This document shows positions 56,548 to 64,000 of a stretch of 64,000 nt of DNA, piece by piece. The position numbers and the translations under genes were made by a program. The stretch's first letter is position 1; every line of letters begins with the position of its first letter. The notes below the pieces were generated by a model that was not told the origin of the DNA, searched no databases, and saw only the letters and a list, made by a program, of their open reading frames with translations. Source of the stretch: Cephalotus follicularis (lineage: Eukaryota > Streptophyta > Magnoliopsida > Oxalidales > Cephalotaceae); contig BDDD01001500.1 of the NCBI GenBank assembly GCA_001972305.1, positions 73,553 through 137,552 on the forward strand, written 5' to 3'.

Positions 56548-57699
56548 TTTTCAAAACTAAATTTCTCAAGTAGTTCAAGAAGTTCACTTACCTCATTCTC
56601 ATCTTCATCTTCATCTTCATCTTTATCACTATCATTGATTGCCATCAATGCAATTTGTGCTACTTCTTGGTCTTCTTCTTCTTCGGAACTTGATTCATCA
56701 CTATCCGACCAAGTAGCAAGCATAGCTTTCTTCTTTTTGATAGTGTCTTTAGCTTTCTTCAATCTTGGACATTCACTCTTGTAATGTCCGGGTTTGTTTC
56801 CTTTGAAACAAACTATTTCTTCCTTGTTTGTTTTGGATTTTGATGGGAATGTCTTCTTGAAGTGTTTGTTCCCAAACTTTTTCTTTGCTAGATATTTCTT
56901 GAATCTTCTTGTGATCAAAGCCATTTCATCGTCACTATCTTCTTCACTTGAGTCCGTTGTAGAAGACTTGAATGCAATGACTTTCTTCTTCTTTTTATCT
57001 TGTTCTTCATCATCCTCATGGTTTTTGATGGTCATTTCGTGTGTCATGAGTGATCCAAGAAGTTCTTCAAGCAGCAAGGTGTTGAGGTCTTTTGCTTCCT
57101 CTATAGCCGTAACTTTAGGCATCCAACTTTTCGGTAGACACATAAGTATCTTTCTTACCATCTCACTATTAGTGTAGCATTTATTCAAAGATTGTAAGGA
57201 ATTAATAATATTTGTAAATCTAACAAACATACCGGAAATGTTTTCATTTTCCTTCATAGAGAACATTTCGTATTCTCTTACAAGCATATTTATTTTTGCA
57301 TCCTTGACTTGGTTGGTTCCTTCATAGGTAACCTCTAGTCTATCCCACATATCTTTTTGCGGTAGCACAAGATGATACTCTATTGAATTCATTTGAATTT
57401 AAGGCACATATAATAACATGTTTTGCTTTAGCATTTAATTGTACCTTCTTTCAATCATCAAACGTATATGAGCTTCTCGGTTTGAGGGTTTTGATAACTT
57501 CTTGCGAGATGATGTGAGGAAGTTCCGGGCCATCAATAATGATGTCCCATAAGTTGAAGTCAAGAGCTTGAATAAATATAGTCATCTTTGCCTTCCAATG
57601 ACTATAGTTGTTTCCATCGAAAAATGGAGGCTTTGAGATGGACATGCTTTCCTTGTTTGACATATTCAATTCCATAAGGATCTTTGTAATCTCTAACAA
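56548..57699 (-). pseudogene. Gag of element E
   Basis: Starts near 57699 or, more likely, at the internal MSNKESMSISKPPFFDGNNY. The N-terminal part (YSHWKAKMTIFIQALDFNLW) ends at a TGA at 57451; after a one-base insertion in an A-run near 57350 the frame continues from 57392: LEVTYEGTNQVKDAKINMLV, YEMFSMKENENISGMFVRFT, WMPKVTAIEEAKDLNTLLLE, LLGSLMTHEM, lysine-rich linkers, a knuckle CFKGNKPGHYKSEC (one cysteine replaced by glycine), and acidic stretches DEDEDEDENEV. It ends at the N base at 56547. The UBN2-type layout is normal for Copia gag. Confidence 0.88.
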
Positions 57700-57716
57700 T
57701 TAAGAAATAAGATTAA

Positions 57717-57730
57717 CCGCTCTGATACCA
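57717..57730 (-). other. Primer binding site of element E (tRNA-iMet)
   Basis: The minus strand reads TGGTATCAGAGCGG, two bases from the LTR. Confidence 0.92.
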
Positions 57731-57732
57731 AT

Positions 57733-58885
57733 TGAAATAAAACACTCTTGCAATATACAAGAGGGGGCTGAATTGAATATTGAAGTAAATATCAGAAATT
57801 TAAAAACTTTAAATGTAAAGAGTCAAGGAAAGAAAAACTTCTCCGAATTTAGAGTGGTTCAGCTAACTCTTGCCTACGTCCACTTTTCCCAAGGGAGCTC
57901 CTTGAGTTTCCACTATCTCGAATTGATTAAGGCAGCAATTCGATACACCTTACAACTTCGTGATTGACCTCAATCACAAGACCTTGACCTCAAGACCTTA
58001 GAGGATTCTCCTCTTTTACAAGTAATAGTGAAAGTGTTTACAAGATAACCTCTCAAATGGGTTGATATGAATAATATAGCTCTTAATATGAAACACTCAG
58101 AAAATCTCAAAGGATAGAGCTTAGAAGCTGTTTAGAACACTATAGAGCACTTTGAGCTTTTTACACACTAGTATGCTTGAATTTGATCTCTCTTTTGATG
58201 TTGTGTAATTCTTGTTGAATTGATGTAGTTCAGTGTCTTCTTCTGAGGTTTCAATCTTCCTTTTATAGGCAGAAAAGATTTGTAGCCGTTTCATAAATCA
58301 TGGAAGCTTTTGATTTAAAAATGTGTAGTTGCAATCTTTGAATTTTGTCTTCTGCTGAAATAAAGACGTCGATATCTTTGTAAAGGCGTCGATGTCTTTG
58401 TTAGTTGACAGCCGTTGGAAGTGCGTGTACTAGTCGTTCCATGTTTCCTGGGTCAAACCATTCTAAAAAGACGTCGATGTCTTTTTAAAGGCGTCGATGT
58501 CATTTCTGGGAAATCTCTAGCATTTGAATCTTTAAGCATCACATCGACTTCTTCTGTAGGGGTCGATGTCTTTTCTGGGAAATGCAGGTAGCTCTAGAAA
58601 GGCGTCGATGTCTTTTGTACGAACGTCGATGTCTTTTCATGTAGGGATCGATGTCTTCATTGAAAATTGACCTGTAACTTCTGTCACTAAAGACGTCGAT
58701 GTCATTTTGAAAGGGATCGATGTCTTTCTGTACGGACGTCGATGTCATTTTTTGAGGGTCGATGTCTTCTTCTGCAGATGAGTTTTGCTTTGGTATTGAA
58801 CATTGTAATTTCTTGCACATCAAGTAAACTTGTTAAATGCAAATATGTTATCATCAAAACAAGGATTGGGACTGAATCGTCAACA
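57733..58885 (-). repeat. 5' LTR of element E
   Basis: 1153 bp; it matches 50793..51965 closely but lacks one 20-bp repeat unit. The outer bases TGAAATAAAAC are intact here. Confidence 0.93.
58361..58770 (-). repeat. AAGACGTCGATGTCTT array, 5' LTR of E
   Basis: Centres at 58369, 58389, 58474, 58494, 58544, 58563, 58605, 58626, 58648, 58696, 58717, 58739 and 58759. Thirteen clear units against fourteen in the other LTR. Confidence 0.9.
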
Positions 58886-59471
58886 TGGACCAATGACAGT
58901 TGATGCCCGAGGTGGATATTCCTACTTCATAACCTTTATGAATGATCATTCTTGTTTTGGTTATTTGTACCTTATGCGGCACAAATCTGAAGCCTTTGAA
59001 AAGTTCAAAGAATTCAGACATAGAGTAGAGAAACAGACTGGTAAAAGTCTGAAGACTTTTCGATCAGATCGAGGTAGTGAGTATCTCTCCACCGAGTTTT
59101 TTTTAACTTATCTCAGATATAATGGGATTATCTCTCAGTGGACCCCTCCGGGAACACCACAGTATAATGTTGTGTCCGAAAGGAGAAATCGTACCTTGCT
59201 TGACATGGTGTGTAGCATGATAAGCGATGCTAAACTTCCACTGTCTTTCTGGGGTTATGCTTTAGAGACTGATGTTCTCTTATTGAACATGACTCCAACG
59301 AAATCTGCTCCCAAGACCCTATATGAGATATGGAATGGGAAGAAACCCAATCTTAGTTACCTAAGGATATGGGGCTACCCTGCATATGTTAGTAGGCAGT
59401 AGCAGATAAATTGGAATCTAGGTCCATTAAATATAAACTTGTTGGATATCCTAAAGAAATAAGGGGATATT
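58886..59471 (+). pseudogene. Integrase core of element H, continued after E
   Basis: Continues from 50792 at the TGGAC duplication: GPMTVDARGGYSYFITFMND, YLMRHKSEAFEKFKEF, FRSDRGSEYLSTEF (second catalytic aspartate), WTPPGTPQYNVVSERRNRTL (catalytic glutamate), LPLSFWGYALETDVLLLNMT, YEIWNGKKPNLSYLRIWGYP. A stop at 59401 and another near 59460 follow, then element G cuts the sequence. With the first aspartate at 50780 in HNDVCG all three catalytic residues existed before insertion of E. RT and RNase H of H are not in the window. Confidence 0.9.
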
Positions 59472-59868
59472 TGTCACACCCCGTCTTTTCACAACATAAA
59501 AGTGGTAAAGCAATCAACATAAAATAATCTAACTCGTGTCAAAAATACCAATAATGTAAAACCTTCGATAGCGGAAGCAATAACATAACGAGCCGAATAT
59601 AAAAACACATCATGCATCCCATACTACGTGATGCCCGATACTCCAAACACAACTGTTGATCGCTCAAGACGGAGCGTGAAATAATACATCAGTGCGAAAT
59701 AACAAGATACCAATTATTACAAAATCCAAATAACATGGTCAGTGTTCCATAACCAGAATACATAAATAAAGAGATAACAAGCCTTCTTCTTAAATCTCCG
59801 TGCATGCTCCATGTCAAGACCACTCCATCAATCTGTTATAGTAGGGGCTAGCCTTTGTCCTCACTCGG

Positions 59869-61725
59869 CTAAGTGAATAAATCCATAAAATACAGTTCGA
59901 GTCATAAGATAAAGAGTATCATGAATAAATGCATAATGATGAGCCATGACATGTAATTTCTTTCAGTAAAATACCTCCGTGTGTACATATAAAATATGTG
60001 CATGCTCACAATACAAGTATAACTCATAAGTTATATCAATACAGGCAGTACATATGCTCCCAAAAAGGAACCAGACAAACCAGTCGTCGTGACCATCGCC
60101 ACCTCCTGGCCCCAACATCACGCACTCTTGCTTTAACCCAAATGGTTTTGGAGCAAGTCCTCAGTAAGTCGTTTAGCAAGGCGACTAAACCAACAGCAGG
60201 TTACTAGCACAGTGGCTAAGTAATCAACAAGTTATTAGCACGGTGGCTAATAATCAACAGGTTATTTAGCACAATGGCCAATAATCAACAAGCACAAGCA
60301 TTTCACAGAACAAGTCAAGCAATTTCATATAATTACTTGATCAAAATATATTTGTTTAAAATATACTTTTCCGTTCACAAGTTGTAATAAATCAGAAACT
60401 TAAAACAATACCTTTCTCTGTCTTTGGAAATACTTCCCCAATCATTTCGAAAATATATACATTCATAATTTATACATTTCCGCGAATTACATTTGGTTTC
60501 GTAATCAAACCCTTAAATCAGTTCTCTGTCGTTGGAAATACTTCCCCAAACATTTTGAAAATATATAAATTCATATGTTGACAAATATACATTTTCGTAC
60601 CCAAATGATCATAATAAAAATGCAAGCTTTTCAAAATGGTTTAACACTTTTAGGAAAGCAACCATAATGCATATCACAGTAATAATGCAACCATATGCTA
60701 GAAATGCATCTAGGTTCGTCCCTAAAGTTGTTTCGGGTCTAACGGTCCTCATTCATGTGAAATTCTACTGTCCAAGAGGAAAGACGTCGATGTCATTTCT
60801 CAAGGCGTCGATGTCTTTGCCTAAAGCGTCAAACCTATATACAAATATCCCCAGGCTTCTCTGGACCAAAGACATCGATGTCTTTTACAAAGACGTCGAT
60901 GTCTTTTTCATACCATGGGGGTTCAGTTCGCAACCATGATTCTAGAGGGCAAGATCCAACCTTTTAATCCCTCATAACAACAATTACCACTCCATAAACG
61001 TATAAGGTATGCTACTGGTTAATAGGTACACAACCATAACATCAACTTGAAACTAAACAGGCGATCCCTAAATGGCTAGAATGGCCATCTGGAATGAACA
61101 TCACAGTTCATACAATTTCCCAGAAAAGGAGTCGATGTCTTTATAAAAGACATCGATGTCTTTACATCACAGAACGTGTTTTCCACAATTTTAACACACC
61201 AAGCCATCAACAAACCCATCCTTTACACAACAGATTCACGTATTCATGTGATCATACATGCAAGATTAACTCAGTGTATCATAGTAACACTACAACAAGT
61301 CCAGAATCTCAATCCGATCATTAATATGCAATTCACCATGCTATACATTAACTTAAAACTCAAAATGCACATATAAATTCATCACTTTCCCCTACCTTAA
61401 TGTTCCAAGTTAGGAACTGGAAAGTCCACCTCTTTAAGTTCCCACGTTCTGGCTACTAATAGCTCCAAGACCCTTAGCAACTGCTACCCACGAGCTCAAC
61501 CCCAAGCTCCCAGCAACTCAACAATGGCACACACACACACTCACTGTTTCTCTTTCTTCTGGTGTTATAAAATGAGAGAGAGAAGTGGGGAAGGGTATTC
61601 TTATGCAGATGACTCTCACCTAACACTCTTCTTTTGTCATTTAATAGCCACTCCCGAGATCTCTCCCACTTCCAAGTTTTCTGCATATCTTTTTGTTTTC
61701 TAATCTCCCTTTTGCAGGTTGCATG
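59869..61725 (-). repeat. Left arm of the inverted repeat in G
   Basis: Pairs with 62039..64000. It contains GACGTCGATGTC units at centres 60787, 60808, 60829, 60875 and 60896, and 61132 and 61153. No gene. Confidence 0.85.
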
Positions 61726-62038
61726 GTAGAGACGTCGATGCCTATTGGAACCAGGGCACACGTGAATGAAGGGACATGTGCGTCGACATGGAAAGAAGGC
61801 ATCGACACCTTCTTACAAAAGAGAAAAGACATCGACGTCTTTTGGAAAGACGTCGACGCCTTTGTAAGAATGGCCATCACGTTCTTCGTCGGCAGAGTAA
61901 CATGCAAGGGGAATTGTTTAGAGGCTTTACCTAATGCCTTTTCAAGTGCGTTTCGACGTGTTGAGCATGCTGGTGTACTGACCAGCAGCACTAAAACCCA
62001 CCCTCGCATGGAACATGCAAGGAATTATGCCATCCTAA
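61726..62038. repeat. Loop of the inverted repeat in G, with a palindrome array
   Basis: Unpaired 313 bp. It contains TCGA near-palindromes at centres 61735, 61783, 61802, 61832 and 61853 (for example AAGACATCGACGTCTT), the counterpart of D's second array. A 123-residue ORF across it is a shadow. Confidence 0.8.
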
Positions 62039-64000
62039 CATGCAACCTGCAGAAGGAAGATTAGAAAATAAAAAAAAGAAATGCAGAAAACCTGGAAAGT
62101 GGGAGAGATCTCGGGGGTGGCCTGTTAAATGTCAGCATAAGGGTGTTTGGGGGAGCCATCTGCATAGGAATACCCTTCCCCACTTCCCTCTCTCGTTTTA
62201 TAACACCAGAAGAAAGAGAGGGAATAAAACAGTGTGTGTATTCCACCATTGTTAAGTTTGCTTGGAGCTTGGAGCTTGGAACCACTGGTGCAGCTACGGG
62301 ACGGACCTAGAGGGGCTGCTGTGACCTGTTTGGATACTAAAAGAGGTGAACTTTCTGGTTCCTAACTTGGAACATTAAGGTAGGGGAAAGTCATGGATTT
62401 ATATGTGCATTTTGAGTTCTAAGTTAATGTATAGCATGGTGAATTGCATGTTAGTGATTGGATTTAGATTCTAGATTTGTTGTAGTGCTACTGTGATGCA
62501 CTGAGTTAATCAGGCATGCATGGATACATGAATACGTGTGTTGCCTGTGTAAAGGATTGGTTTGGAGATGGCTTGGTGTGTTAAAATCGTGGTAAATACG
62601 TGCTGTATTGTAAAAGACATCGACGTCTTTTATAAAGACATCGACTCCTTTTCTGGGAAAATATAGAACCGTGATGTTCATTTCAGATGGCCATTTTAGC
62701 CACCTGGGATCGCCTGTTTAGTTTCAATTTGATGTTCTTGTTGTGTTCATATTAACCAGTAGCATACCTTACACGTTTATAGAGTGATATTCGTTTACAT
62801 GAGGGATTAATAAGTCGGATTTTACCCTCCCCAAACCAAGACTTGCGAACTGATACCCTCTAGTATGAAAAAGACATCGACGTCTTTGTAAAAGACTTCG
62901 ACGTCTTTGCTTCGAATACGCCTGGAAATATTTGTATACAGGATTGACGCTTTAGGCTAAAAGACATCGACGCCTTAGGGAATGACATCGACGTCTTTCC
63001 TCCTGGACAGTAGAATTTCGCACGAATGAGAACCGTTAGACCCGAAACGACTATAGAAACGAACCTAGATGCATTCTGAGCGTATGTTGGCATCGTTACT
63101 GTGATTTACATTATGGTTGCTTTCCTGAAAGTGTTAAACCATTTTGAAAATCTTGCATGATTGTTATGATCATTTGGGTACGAAAATGTATATTTGTCAT
63201 CATATGAATTTATATATTTTCAAAATGTTTGGGGAAGTATTTCCAATGACAGAGAACTGATTTAAGGGTTTGATTATGAAACCAAATGTAATTTGCGAAA
63301 ATGTATAATTTATGAATTTTCAAATGTTTGGGGAAGTATTTCCAATGACAGAGAACTGATTTAAGGGTTTGATTATGAAACCAAATGTAATTTGCGAAAA
63401 TGTATAATTTATGAACGCATATATTTTCGAAATGATCGGGGAAGTATTTCCAAAGACAGAGAAATGTATTGTTTTAAGTTTATGACTTATTACAATTTGT
63501 GAATGGAAACGTATATTTTAAACAAATATATTTGATCAAGTAATTATATGTAATTGCTTGACTTGTACTGTGAAATGCTTGTGCTTGTTGATTATTGGCC
63601 ATCGTGCTAATAACCTGTTGATTATTAGTCGCCGTACTAATAACTTGTTGATTACTTAGCCACTGTGCTAGTAACTTGCTGTTGGTTTAGCCGTCGTGCT
63701 AAACAACTTATTGTGGACTTGCTCCAAAACCGTTTGGGATGGAGTAAGAGTGTGTGACGTTGGGGCCAGGCGGTGGCGACGGTCATGACGACTGGATTGT
63801 CTGGTTCCTTTTTTGGGGAACATATTTACTGCTTGTGTTGATATAACTTATGAGTTATACCTGTACTGTGAGCATGCATATATTTTTATACAAAAGTATA
63901 CTTATTGAGAAAATACATGTCATGGCTAATCATCATGCATTCATTCATGATACTCTTTATCTTATGACTCGAACTGTATTTTATGGATTTATTCACTTAG
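62039..64000 (+). repeat. Right arm of the inverted repeat in G
   Basis: Reverse complement of the left arm with scattered changes and a local duplication near 63205..63420 (GGGGAAGTATTTCCAA occurs three times). AAGACATCGACGTCTT-type units lie at 62610..62655 and 62870..63000. The outer end lies beyond 64000. Confidence 0.83.

Larger units (their letters stand above)
50793..58885 (-). mobile_element. Element E: Ty1/Copia retrotransposon with extra 3' ORF, inserted in H
   Basis: LTRs 50793..51965 (1173 bp) and 57733..58885 (1153 bp); target duplication TGGAC at 50788..50792 and 58886..58890. Minus-strand order: PBS, gag, (junction with an N at 56547), integrase C-terminus, RT, RNase H, a palindrome array, an extra ORF, polypurine tract. 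LTRs over 1 kb and an ORF after pol fit a SIRE/Maximus-like Copia. Protease and most of integrase are missing. Few disabling mutations elsewhere suggest it is young. Confidence 0.93.
59472..64000. mobile_element. Element G: D-related LTR sequence in a large inverted repeat, runs off the window
   Basis: Starts TGTCACACCCCG after ATATT and resembles the LTR of D over its length (GGAAGCAATAACA, the CATCCCATACTACGTGATGC word, CTTTGTCCTCACTCGGCTAAG). From about 62039 the sequence is a diverged reverse complement of 61725 back to 59869. The two arms differ by many substitutions, so they are two copies of the family in opposite orientation or an old fold-back. No gag or pol is seen. Confidence 0.8.

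Overview
This window is plant nuclear DNA made almost entirely of nested LTR retrotransposons. I found no convincing host gene, rRNA, tRNA gene or CRISPR array. The plant assignment rests on three things: primer binding sites matching initiator-methionine tRNA (TGGTATCAGAG) next to nearly every LTR, Ty3/Gypsy polyproteins of the Tekay/Del chromovirus type (gag-PR-RT-RNase H-IN-chromodomain in one frame), and Ty1/Copia elements, one with the extra 3' ORF seen in some plant families. I cannot name a species. Almost every ORF is broken by stops, frameshifts or later insertions.

Left block (1..38417). Element I (Gypsy, minus strand) runs off the left edge. Its 5' LTR was split by element A (Gypsy, plus, 3355..38304, LTRs about 3.06 kb). 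Element A was then hit twice. Element B (minus, 5996..13582), a gag-only element with 3.1 kb LTRs, sits in its 5' LTR. Element D (Gypsy, minus, 16980..33261) sits between its RT and RNase H. Element C (Gypsy, minus, 16988..23358) landed 8 bp inside the edge of D's 3' LTR. The order I > A > D > C is supported by target-site duplications (CCTTC for D, CACGC for C; imperfect ones for A and B).

Right block (38418..64000). Plus-strand Copia material (an LTR-like segment with a PBS at 39553, a long leader, then gag, protease and integrase of element H from 49234) is interrupted by element F (Gypsy, plus, 39716..47827, TSD ATAAT) in the leader and by element E (Copia, minus, 50793..58885, TSD TGGAC) inside the integrase gene. 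At 59472 it is cut by element G, which shows only LTR-like sequence arranged as a large inverted repeat running off the right edge.

The main unexplained signal is a shared LTR architecture. Elements B, C, D, E, F and G, which belong to two superfamilies, all carry arrays of short near-palindromes centred on TCGA (or a close variant), repeated about every 20-22 bp with occasional steps of 28-31 bp. The flanking motif differs by family (CAGTCGACTG in C, D and F; AAGCGTCGGCGCTT in B; AAGACGTCGATGTCTT in E and G), and paired LTRs of one element differ by exactly one unit. A second signal is a set of four hairpins in the leader of H with one constant 18-nt loop and different stems that still pair. 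Both look like functional nucleic-acid modules rather than coding sequence; their roles are not known from the sequence.
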